Assembly: GCA_936440205.1 (NCBI GenBank)
Contig: OW387134.1
Coordinates: 23,166,908 to 23,230,907 of the forward strand
From: Lepidonotus clava
Lineage: Eukaryota > Annelida > Polychaeta > Phyllodocida > Polynoidae
Length of the DNA stretch: 64,000 nt
Direction of reading: 5' to 3'
A program made the position numbers and the translations under genes. The notes under the pieces are model-generated. The model worked only from the letters and a program-made list of their open reading frames with translations, did not search any database and had not been told where the DNA came from. Positions 1 to 11,600 of this stretch are shown here, one piece after another. How positions within the stretch are numbered: position 1 is the first letter of the stretch; the number at the start of each line of letters is the position of its first letter.

Positions 1-1824
1 ATTGAAACCGGTTGAATCATACCCGAGGCATACTCATGTTTGTATATACTACTTACATTAGCGCTTATGCTTGGCAGCCATCTGACGCGTCTATTGACAC
101 ACTGCGCTATTGGTTTGAGGATCAGATTTATTATCATTGAAACAGAAACTAGCCTCTCATAACAGTTCATACCTAAGGTGCGTTGATAGAGGGGCGTTAA
201 GGCTGTGCATGTGGGTTAGTCGGGAGTGGGTGCGTGGCGAGGGGAGTATAGAGAGCTCCAAGGAAGCCAGCCCGTCTGGGAGGCTGACGTAAACACGGGT
301 TAGTAACAGGCTCACACTCACAGCTGGCGCGTTCCCATCAGGCATCATGTGAGCTGCTCCATTTAACTGAAGGTCGTAATGCTTCTAAACCCCTAGCCAT
401 GCTCATTCGGTTAGAAAGGCGCTCTAGAAACCTATAAGTAGATATATATTAGTTGTCCGGACTAGGCGTTGGGCAGCCAGCCAACCCAAGGTGCGCCTGC
501 CCGAATGAACAGACAATGTCTGCAACCCCAGTAAGACAAAAAAGGCAAAAAGACGAGTAGCTCTAAACTCGTTGTCAAATTTAATGAAAGGTTTTAGATC
601 TATATTAACATGACAAAACTGTACGAGCTTTGGCTATTCAGCCAACGATATTATATACCAATATATCTTAAAATCATACCTATGTAATTGAATGAAGTTA
701 GATTTTCTAAATCATGTCAAATTATGAACAGGTCATGCAAGTTAAAACGTTTTATTGCGACCACCCGATGCATAAAAATATTGAAATGCTGAGCCCGACA
801 TGTTCCTTTATTGAGTTGAAACTATGAAAAAGGAAGGGCTTCGCTTCGAATTAACCAAGGTTCAGATATGATTCTAGCTAGAACATTTAGTTCTTGTAAA
901 ACTTAATGATAGAGAAAATATATTTTTAAGTCGCCTTTCTGAACAAACTACATGTATTTCAGTCGAATTTGTAGATATTGTAAGTATAAGCAGCCTTTTG
1001 TATTTAAAATCCAACACTGTACATTTCATTGTAATTGCAGGTGTGGTGAACTTTCTATTTGTACCTAAGTGGGTCTTCTTGAACATAATTTAATTTCAGA
1101 CAGCCCAAAACTGCATGTATGACTACCACCCAGACCAGAGATCGATCCACACATGCTCTGCATCATGTCACATATATTTTAAGTGAAGTGACACAAGGAG
1201 GGTAATCAATTATGGATGTACATGATATTTAATGGTGCGTTGCTTGGGGAGTCCGATGAGGATCCGTATGTCACATTATTTTCAATGTCCACGCCAAGAT
1301 CTGTTAACAAAAACAGACTCGCATGTAAATGTAACAAATACCCCGTGCCATGTCTTAAAGTGTGTTCCTTAGAACTCTCACTATTGAGGCAAAAGGGAAA
1401 AAACATTGCGTTCTGGTATTCCGCCTACCCTATTATTTTGTCCCGAAACTAATATTCTTGAATACTTTTTAGTGAAAAATATTTTGTGAAATATCACAGA
1501 AATGGGATTTTTTTCAATAAAAGACATACAATACCCCCCCCCCCCCCAAAAAAAAAAGGGGGGTCTACACCTTTTATAGTGTATATATATGAGAATAGGC
1601 ACACTTCCATGTTCCACAAAAAACAGTTATGTTGATTTTCGTTCATACAGGAGGGGATTTATGGTAGGCTAAAAAACAGTTGGGGAACGATATTACCGAT
1701 CACGCAGGTGTGTCATTCTCAAAAGCCTAGTGAAAAATTATTTGCGTTCTAATTCTTGGTATCTTGAACATACACGTGCTCGTTTTACATATCAAACGTG
1801 ATCAATGGTTCAGGTTGTGCAGAC

Positions 1825-1989
1825 CCCGGACCAAAACGCAGTGGAAAAACAGTGTATACTGAGTATAGAACAGTGGTAAATCAGTATGTCCGAAATATTT
1901 AAATCAATTAGGGTGTACAATTAGTGTAGCTAATTTAAATATTTCGGACATACTGATTCAGGAAGTATACACTGACTTTTGTTCCGGGA
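1825..1989. mobile_element. Palindromic MITE
   Basis: Nested inverted repeats: outer CCCGGACCAAAA / TTTTGTTCCGGG, middle CAGTGTATACT (1850-1860) / AGTATACACTG (1964-1974), and a perfect inner pair of 26 bases at 1879-1904 and 1933-1958 (TCAGTATGTCCGAAATATTT core). The loop is about 28 bases. The layout is that of a small foldback or MITE; I see no clear target duplication and no coding frame. Confidence 0.65.
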
Positions 1990-4900
1990 CGGAACGGATT
2001 CATAATCAGTTCGAATGGTCATCCAGTACAGGAATTAGGATTTTTAATTTGGGAACACAATAACATTTTTCTTCATTTAACTCCAGCTTTTCATCTCAAT
2101 TTAATTTCCACACGGTCAATGAATCCTGCTGAATGTCTTGTTTTATCACACACAAGGGAGGCCCTTTGATGTAACTGGAAAAAGGAATCATAAAAATAAT
2201 TAGAACACAAAGTATGACGTAAAACGGGAAAAGAACAACATGAAATTATCACATTTTCACTTCTGAAGCCAAATATTATTTAATCAAAATTTAATTTGAT
2301 ATCATGAGATACGAATTCTCACTGCTGTCATTCAGAGTGTATTATCTGTCAACTTTCATGATAACTGTTTTATTGTCATCTGTTGCATGTGATAACCCCC
2401 AAAAAGCTACATCATATTGAATGTAATCCGCTGACTTTGACTCATTCCGATTTTACTCCAATTCACCATTTAACCTCTGACAAATAGTATCGGTCAATTA
2501 CAATACAATGATTTCGAGCCAGGAGTAAAGTGGCTAGAAACTAGTCTCATTTTGGATCAGTCCATATGTTATTTTCTTCTTGTGACGAAAGGATAGATTG
2601 TACACATTCATTCAAAAAATACATTTTAATCTTCGCTTGTTCTCTATTCAACAGTATATTAAATTTTACAAAGGCTATTTTGGACAGGTCTAGCTAACAG
2701 ATTATTTGTATTTGCAAGCTAAGAATTAATACTAGCGACAAACTGATCGGTATCGGCACACTGAAATAGGTACTGTGCCACCACCATTAATCTTCATTTA
2801 GGGGCTAACGTCAGCAGTCGGCTTGTTGGTAAAAGCCGGTCTCCAGGGAGCTATCACGTCCCTTTCAATGTACTCGGAAAATTGTTATGATCTCAATATG
2901 ATATCAGACATTTTCATTAACAGTATCAGCAAATTTGCTTATTTGATAGTTGAAAATACTTTGCATGTCATTATGTAAAATTTAGTATTTTTTCTGGTCG
3001 CAGTGATCCTATAGGCTATAATATTCAGGGCGTGAATTAGAACTCTACGTACAATTCTATGGTTATACGGTCAATGATGGTGCCAAAACAACCAATCAAA
3101 GAAACCAGCTACTTTGTCTGTGACCGGAACAAGTGTGTGAATCCATTGTTAGATATTTTGAATTTAATGAATATTATAAGGAAATTCATTTCAAAATAAT
3201 CGTACGGATATCTTCAGGCCTGTTTAGTATGATAGACATAAAAATATGTCCGTATATAGAAACTTAGTTTAAACAAGTTATAAATTACTAAGATTGACCG
3301 GTATAGTAGCGTTGACAGTCTTCAACTTTTTCCTCAAGAAATTTTCAACAAGTATTTCAGGTAAATCAAGTACCTTTGTTGAAAACTAAAGTCTTAGTTC
3401 AACAAAGTTTTCAACTGCATGCTGCACTGTCTCTTGTCAGACCACAGTTTTATCGTGCCGAGAGTCCAAAATCTTTCATACTTTCACTTTTTTAAAGTTA
3501 ACCAACCAGATCTTATCGTCAAAAGATTGCTTGTAAATAGTAAATGTAACTAAGAGGAGCGTTTGATGCAATGATGAGGGGGTACAATTTGATATGTGCA
3601 TAGAAATACTGCTATATTTTTCCTTTAAGTCCCACTTATAGAAGTAATAATAAAATAAAAATCCCCTTATCCTTTAGGGCGTTGGTCTCAACCGGATAAG
3701 ATGGATTCAGACTTAATGTATGCATTGTAAAAAAGAAAATGTGAATTTAGACGGATCACACACAGAACGATAAAGTATTACCGGTGCTCTTGTGACATTC
3801 CCCCAGCATCATCCATAACAATGATGTATACACCAGCGGGAGTTCTTTTCTTATATCACAAGACAGAACTGAAGCGCTATTGATCACGCAGTATGTGCCA
3901 AGGAGCGATCTGCATTTGGGCGACATTGTCGTAGAATATACAAGTATAGGTGTATGCTTTTCGGGAGTATACATAAAAATTATCACAGGCATAAACCTGA
4001 AGAAGTATATCATACTATATAACTTTAAACGCCAGTGCCACCTCATATGCTTCAGGCCATAGGGCTTTGCATTCTCACCATAATCCGGTATGAGAAATGG
4101 CTGTCTCCTAGGTTTCATTTTATCAAGGTGAGTGTTATACAGCTACGTTTACCTTTTAGTTCTCCAGTGTGCCTGCATGAATCAAGAGGGTGGAGTTCCA
4201 GAAATAGATTCATTTGAATGTCTATAGAGGCACCTGGTTTGCATTTTAGTATACTATATGAATGCATAAATCCTCAATCGGCGGACGATGCCAGTGGCAA
4301 CCAAATAACAGGATGTATATTCAGAGTTTGACATGAAGATTTGATCAGTTCAGGGAAGTGTGGGCCCGATGCTCAATCACTTGATGTTTGACGATGTAGT
4401 CCCGCCGGAACCCAGATCAATGGTCTGATTCAGTCTCCTACGGCCATATCTTGTTGACCGACTTCTGTCAAGTCATCTGTTTCCATAGCTGCTACTTTGA
4501 GGTCTTACTGTTGACAAATGAAAAAGGCCGATTTCGCCACTGATAATTACATATTCCTGAGTAGGCTCCTAGAAATTCTTCATTTTCTCCTTTGGTTTCG
4601 TTCTTTTTACAACTGACTGGCTATCTCATAACATTAAATCAAATTACTCCAAACTCTATGGAAATATGAGTTCGAATATTTGTGAAAATGTCTAGTTGCA
4701 TTGCTTCCAGTGATGCATTCTATCATTCCAGCGCTAAGCATGACCCTGGACCTAGAAAAAACTGCTATCTCACTTCATGGTTAGATTCACAGAATGGGTC
4801 GGGATATACTGGTCGCACTTTATCATTCTCTAGTGGCTATCTTTTTACGTGAAGGCGTAGGCAACTTAAAACATTCTGAAAAAGTGCCTGGGTTTGTGTC

Positions 4901-6191
4901 CACTGTAGCTGTGACCGATACCCTGTTACTCCCCCAATCTTTAAATAAGAAAGACACAGAAGGAAAACGACATCCATGCGGAGGCTGCTTCCACTGACAA
5001 CACCCCTTCTGAGACCCTGCTGTTCTTACTACAGGAGCTTTAGAGGCCTTGGGTTGTCGTCAATAATCGCCTCCCTCTCCTCTGCCTCCCCACCCACTCA
5101 CCCCACCTCCCACCACCCTCTACTGCCACCCCTTAAAGCAGCCTTGCAGTGTGCCAGGCCGGTGCAGGCCTAGTGAGTGTCTGTAAACCTTCCTCTGTGT
5201 CGAGGACTATATATACACAGGCCATTTCTAGCAGGCCCTGTACACGTGCGTTTTCTGGTAAATCCATCTCGCCCTGTTAGTTGGATGTCTGGTATGGGTT
5301 ATTGAAATGTTCTACGGTGACCACCATATTCTTTAACAAGGCAATTGATGGTATAATATTTATAACCTAGTTTCTGTCTGACGTTTATATTTGACACTAC
5401 TGAGTAGATTAAAGCTTTATTTACGCTACAGTGTCCGGAATTGTTTTTTTATTGTGCACCCATCGGATGCGCATGTTGCAGAATTGTGCGCCGGAAGAAA
5501 AGTCTGTGTAAACCTTACTGTAGTAGTCTGGATATGAAGTGCTCTATCCGGGAATCGTGCACCCCCAGCAGAATCATGCATGTCGGCTGCAGGGTGCACC
5601 AGTGACCCTTATTTCGCAGTCACTGAGTGGCATTGCGAATATTGCTGTTTCAGTAAACCAGCCATTTGTCTTGTCATTAGTAATATTATCCCATTTTTGA
5701 AAAAAGTTTTCATGGCCTGGGTTTAAATCAATATGGCCCAATTAAACCATTAAACAAGCAGCCCCCCCGCACACACACGAACCGTTTCTGTTATTCTGCT
5801 GTGGTTCGAGGATCGAGTGATCACCGCCTTTCCGAATACTTGAAACATAGCTACATATTGATAGCAAGCTCAAGATGGATGTGATGTGTAGGTAGATTTA
5901 TTGGCCATTGGGGAACCGTTAGATATAGATGGGTCTCCCTAGTAAGGGTCACCTCGTTAGGTGGGGTCACCTGGGGTTGACGCACCTGAGTTAGTACTGT
6001 TGCTCTGACTGAGTGGCAGGTGGCACATCTCAACACCTGGTCTCCAGAATGAATCACATCAAAAGGGGTTTTACATCCGGTCATTTGCACTGATACTAGG
6101 CAAACCATGTAACTATATAGGACCTTACACACAGAAACAATATGCATCAAATGTTTTAAATGGAAACTATTCGGTAAGAACTTCTGAAGGT

Positions 6192-6387
6192 TTAATACCT
6201 GGCAATGAAACAGGGATATCTTAGCCTAACAGTAACATGCCAGCATTACTGTTGATCGCGACTGGAATGGATTAATAGTAGTAGTAGTAACTTTTATTGA
6301 CTACTACTATTAATCCATTCCAGTCGAGATCAACAGTAATGCTGGCCTGTTAGGGTAAGATATCCCTGTTTCATTGTCAGGTATTAA
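6192..6387. mobile_element. Near-perfect palindromic MITE with TTAA ends
   Basis: Two arms of about 90 bases read as reverse complements with few mismatches, from TTAATACCTGGCAATGAAAC at 6192 to its partner ending at 6387. They meet at a short loop with (TAG)n around AACTTTTATTGA. TTAA stands at both tips, but TTAA is self-complementary, so target duplication cannot be separated from the arms. No coding frame. Confidence 0.7.
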
Positions 6388-6855
6388 TAAATCTGGCGTC
6401 TAACCTTGACGTCTGAAACAAATGACGGCTGAAGGAAAGAGGCAGGAGAGAAGATGCACCTTAAAGGTGGGTGAGGATACAAGATCGCCTTACTATCCCG
6501 TAAAGAGACAGCGAGGCTTTGTGAGATTTATTTCAAGAAGAATTTAAGGGTGTCTGATATAAATGAGTTGTGGTGGCAGCCTGAACTTACGGCATGCTTT
6601 AGAGGAGAATAACAGATTTGGTACCTCCGAATACCATCAATCGTTGTTTCCTGGTAAGCCGTAGGTTTTTAACAACATTTAGCTTTATGAGGTACTTATT
6701 TCAGTTTTGATGGGAGGCCTAGTCTTTATGTGCAGATTTACGTTAATGTCCCTGTCAAGCCATGCTCTATAGGTACTCGGTTGGTCGTGAGCTTTGCTGT
6801 GTGCAGATCTAGCGACGTAGTCGGTTTGCACTAACAAGTCACTTGCGAGAATGGG

Positions 6856-6939
6856 CGGCGAAAACAGGCATTACATGTCTGTTTTCGCCGTTAAACTTAT
6901 GGGATGGTTAATACTTTTTATCAACCATCCCTTAAGTTT
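6856..6939. repeat. Two adjacent hairpins
   Basis: CGGCGAAAACAG at 6856-6867 pairs perfectly with CTGTTTTCGCCG at 6879-6890 around an 11-base loop. Immediately after, AAACTTATGGGATGGTT (6893-6909) pairs with AACCATCCCTTAAGTTT (6923-6939), one mismatch. Function unknown; possibly remains of a foldback element. Confidence 0.6.
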
Positions 6940-8556
6940 TATGTGAAATCAGGTAACACAAATATACTGCAAAAATAAATGCTATCTTTTAGTAACTAGG
7001 ATGCACAATCTGCTTTTCTTGAACTCGTATCCTTCCAACAGAGGAACCGAGTATGGTAAAAAAACAATTGGCAAAAGCCAAACCTTCAGAAGAGCCGAGC
7101 ATAGTCCGAAATTTGTCTTAATCCTTTAAGTCGATCCCTTACTATCATAAAAAATAATTCGATATTATTGTCGCTGTGATAAATCTAATGTTTAAATAAG
7201 CTTGGCCTTCCTATAAGCTGATATGTCGCACATTTATTTTTTAAACGGGGCCAAGCTTCAATGTACAATGGCACCAAACTTCAGTGTGCTATGACACAGA
7301 TACAGGTTGTCTCCGTAATACCAACCGTGACGTTATATTGACGTTTAATTCTCCCATTATACCAAGACTCCTGTTAACCTATGAGTGGAGACTGACGACC
7401 CCTATCGGCTGCGATCATAGTCACTAGGGGCATCTAAGTGCGGTTATTAATACAATTTGTCATAGGGCCTTCCAACTTCTCTCTCGGTGTAATGACAGGC
7501 GTGCTTGGCAAGCTGACAACAAGTTTTCCTTTTACCTCAGACAAAATTGGAACATACATTTTCCTTCAAATGTGAGCAAATAGTACATACCTTCATATGA
7601 GAAAGTGACATATAGATGCAGCGTATTTGATATATCTATAATCAATATGAATGTATCTGCAAAGTTTATTATCTTTTAATGGAAGTAAGTAATCGATTTG
7701 TGACTGGAATAACTATGGAGATGAAAGTTTAGATTTGCATAACCATGTACATATCATCGATTGATATGCCGATGTGTATGATATGCCTAATCGTTAGATT
7801 ACAGATAGATGTGATTATAGAAAATATAAATTAAAGATAATTGCCATCAGTTTCTTCTAATATTTGGTACCATTATAGGATATAGATAACATCAATTCAC
7901 CGTATGAAAACAAGGAAACAATTGACAGAGGGGGAAGAAGGTGGGTGTTAGAAGAATGACTTAGTGTTCATACGTGTTTCTGAATGAAACATCATACTAT
8001 AATTGACATGTACACTCTTCTGCTGTTAGGGTTTTCCTAAGGGAGTAAGGGAGTTCGATATACGGTATATATGTTGGCGTCTATATTGACCCATCTGTTT
8101 GTTTTGAACTGTTATTCATTGACTTGTTTGTCAGACAGAGACATTAGGAGGTTAGACTACACTGTAGGGCACTTTGAAAGGATTCTGTAGCAGTGACGCC
8201 TTACCTTACCAGGTTATCCATCATCCAGGTTCTTGCGACTAGGTGGCTGCCCTTTTTGTGCTTCCAGGACCACATTGCTCTTCCTTCCCTGTCCCTCCCC
8301 GCTTTCCAGTCACCTTCCAGCTGATGAAAGGCTTTGTGGGCCTTTGGAGAATACTTACGTCTTCTACAGCTGAGACTTGTTGCTCCGCAATCGTGATTTC
8401 GTTTAATAACACTGTAGTATAGACGTTCAACTATCGATTCATATTGAAAGAATAGCAAGGCCTAGAAGTTAAATTGTCGTTAGAAACCGAGGTTACTGAT
8501 ATCTAGTTTTAAAACAATTTGTTGCTAATCGTACATTTCTTTTTTTCTTTTTTCAG

Positions 8557-8641
8557 GGCCTCGGAAACTCACAGAAGGAATACGAAAAATCTGTTGTGAA
8601 CTTCAGCGTGAAAAATCAGCTACGGTACAAAGGTAATCTAG
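8557..8641 (+). CDS. FAM91A1: FAM91A1 exon (first visible)
   Basis: Follows a polypyrimidine tract and CAG (acceptor ends 8556) and ends before GTGAGT at 8642. It encodes [14 protein letters not shown], then [14 protein letters not shown], visible residues 1-28. The human counterpart begins [11 protein letters not shown] at about residue 25. The last base G joins TG of the next exon to make Val. The upstream phase is 0, so the missing exon must end on a full codon. Confidence 0.9.
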
Positions 8642-11600
8642 GTGAGTATTCAAAAGGTGTCGTCCATGTTCGTTACCTTGGATTATGGCCACGGGCGCTT
8701 TCGAACAAAGTGAAAAGAATTTTTCAATAGGGTGCACAATGTTAGGGAACCGCTAACGTTTTTTGGTATCAAAAGAAACTGTATAATGATATGCTTATAG
8801 GAAAATTTAGAGATGTATGATTTTTAAGTAGCATCCGATATCTAATTTCCCCTTTAAAAAATAACCGCTGAACATTCATATTACAACAGTTTGGTCATAT
8901 TGAGCTAAGATGGAAAAATAAAATGAGAAATGTGTCCGGCACTTGCTACCCTTTTTTCGCATTTCTACGTGAAACTTGGTTCCACATTTAGACTAATATT
9001 GAATGATACCGCTCAATATCAAAGAACTCATTCTCCCAACCCGCTCTATTATGGTAAAAGGGAAATTTCTATTGGGGAAATACGATGAGAAATGAGATTG
9101 GAAAACTTAGTGATTTTGGCTTTCGTATCGCCACTACCAAGCAAAGCACGATATTATCCAAGCAGCCTGTTTTTATGGATAGAAAATTCATTGAACACCA
9201 ACCCGAAAATCCTCCCCTTCGCAGCGTGTGTTCTTTAACGGTTTGATACCATCAGGCAGGATAGAGACATGGGCCGGGATTGTCTGGTTCAGCCACCCGT
9301 TAATCGCGTCGACTCGGCGCACCCGGTCCCCTGCACTGGGCGACCCCTCTCACCGTGCACCGAGTACCTCTCCACAGAGAGTAGCATATAAATGGGGATT
9401 TGTGGCTGGAGACTGTTTGTGGAGGCGGCCCTGAGAGGTGCCCGTCGGTGTGAGTAGCGCCAGTCATGCGACCACCGGTGGCATCTGACTTTACTTTCTT
9501 CTCACGTTTTGACTGATAGCCTGTATATATGTTTCTATTAGATTTCTTTGCAATTCTAGCCCTCACTTTTCTGGGAGTGGTAGGATACCAATATAGAGCA
9601 ATACCCTTCCTTGCCCTGCTCTCTTTTTCCATACAGATGAGCATTGACTCTCTCCTGGCTCTATTCCTCTGCTTAAGTATACATAATTAAACGGAAATGT
9701 TGGATTTCTATTGATGGCGTCATTAAAGTTTAAACGCATTTACTGAAATCAAACTAATTCTTCAGAGAAGTATTTCTCTTAGGTAACTCTTACCCCTCGT
9801 AGTTACTTGTATGGGCACAATTAATTTTGTGCATAGGAACACCGTAACCCACAGAATATAGTGCCGGCCTCAATTGGCACGGTGCCCAGTTGCTGTTAAG
9901 CCAGTACCGTCCAGAGTGTGACTGGATCCAGGTTCGGTTAGCGAAGAAAACGTATCGTGACCCCGATCTGGAACCGCCGCCAGACTAAACTATTGGTACC
10001 TTACTTACCCAGTCAAAAGGTCCGGCTTGGCTAGTGCTGAAAAATTCATAATGTTTCTATAACAGTCAAATACGTCTATTAGTTGTTAAAAGATGTGCTG
10101 ATTGAAGCATGATAAATTTCCGATATTGATACAGTATAACTGATTGGTCAGGATATTTATGCTAGAAGAGCTTGCTCCATAGAATAGACAAAACCAATAC
10201 CCTCCGGTTTTGCACTTGAGAAATAAATTTGGGTTAATATTACTTCCTGAGATATTCATTAAAGCTGAGGTAAATAGATTGACGTATTCAGATGATTCAG
10301 TAAACCCTGAAGTATCGCGTGGTAGGTAATCAATAAGAAGCCAAACTCCTGCTTTGTTATGTTTGCACTGTACACAGTCACTGCATGACCGATACGTTAC
10401 TTCAAAAGGCGTATGCATGAGACCTCGGCCGTCCGGATATTTAGACGGAGATGGATGGACGCGATGAGAGGTAGAGTTAGCCGCTGAGAGGTAGCAGTAG
10501 TCTTGGGTGTGGGGGTTCACCAGGATCTGCCGCCACTAGTCCAGTGGACACCTATACGGCCAGGCCCGAAAGATGCAATACAGATACCCGTTATAGGTTC
10601 CTGACTAGTTGTCAAAGAGAACCTTAGTTTAATTGTTGTTTTTTGAATGGGATTCGCCGTCTCGGTGCAAAGGTGCAGTCTGATCACCTCGACGGTAGCC
10701 TGGTGCTGGCTATCGTTTGTAGTACAGAGGGCATTTTCCGTTTTTTACGACATATATTATTCATCATTACCTTACCGACAAGGATGTTATCCGTACGTTT
10801 AACCTGTCGTTATCCTTTTCACATAGGCAACATGCAAACTATACCTTTAAAGATATATCAAATATTTGAGTCAAATATTCGAGAAAAAAAAAGAAATGAC
10901 CAAGTGACGCCTGGACATTTAAACATATTTGTTCAGACATTCTAATCATTCCTAATGATTTGGAATACTTCTCGTAAAAAAAAGTTTTACATACATAATG
11001 TAACACGATATTAGCTTTGACCTGATACCAGAATAATTGTGATTGATGAATATTGATCAATTACTTGATGAATAAATACTACTCTCGTAAGCAATGTCAC
11101 TTGATATATTTCATTGCTATTTGATGGATATATCTAACCGTGATTCCATACTAAAGAGTGCTAACACGTCCCATAAACTAGCATCCCCCATTACAACCTT
11201 GCCAACTTGCCGCACCAAGTCGAAGGAGTAGGAGAGTTTGTTTAGCGCCTCGGACCGTTATCTCGTGCCGGACGGTGTTTGTCAGATTTCATAACATTGA
11301 TTGAAGTTACTGCCGCTTAAAAAGTGACTGTCACTTAACTGAAATTAATTTGAAATTTTAGATCATTGATAAGAAACCAATCGAAAAGGGGACATGCATT
11401 CAGAGTCTTTGAGGGGAAGAGCATTAAAACCGGGAGACGTCGGGAAAAAGTTGCTTCCAAGTCCAAAATTGCAAGGTGAAAACAATATCCCTAATGCTGA
11501 TCCCTTAGGTAAACTCATTTCATCATTCCAGTGACGGGCAAATTAATTCTATCTGAAACGAATTGTCAAACAGTTTACCGAACGTATTGCTCATTCCCCA

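Larger units (their letters stand above)
1..8556. other. Upstream non-coding region / probable FAM91A1 intron 1
   Basis: No exon is recognised in this stretch. The first visible FAM91A1 exon at 8557 is internal, so this is probably intron between the unseen start-codon exon and 8557. It holds the MITEs at 1825 and 6192, the paired hairpins at 6856, a C14A10 run at 1534-1557, and AT-rich unique sequence. The minus-strand frames at 5851-6150 and 8201-8458 match nothing I know. Confidence 0.6.

Noticed and set aside
10086-10520. 144-residue minus-strand frame
   Set aside because: No recognisable motif, no splice or promoter context, and it lies in a FAM91A1 intron; likely chance.
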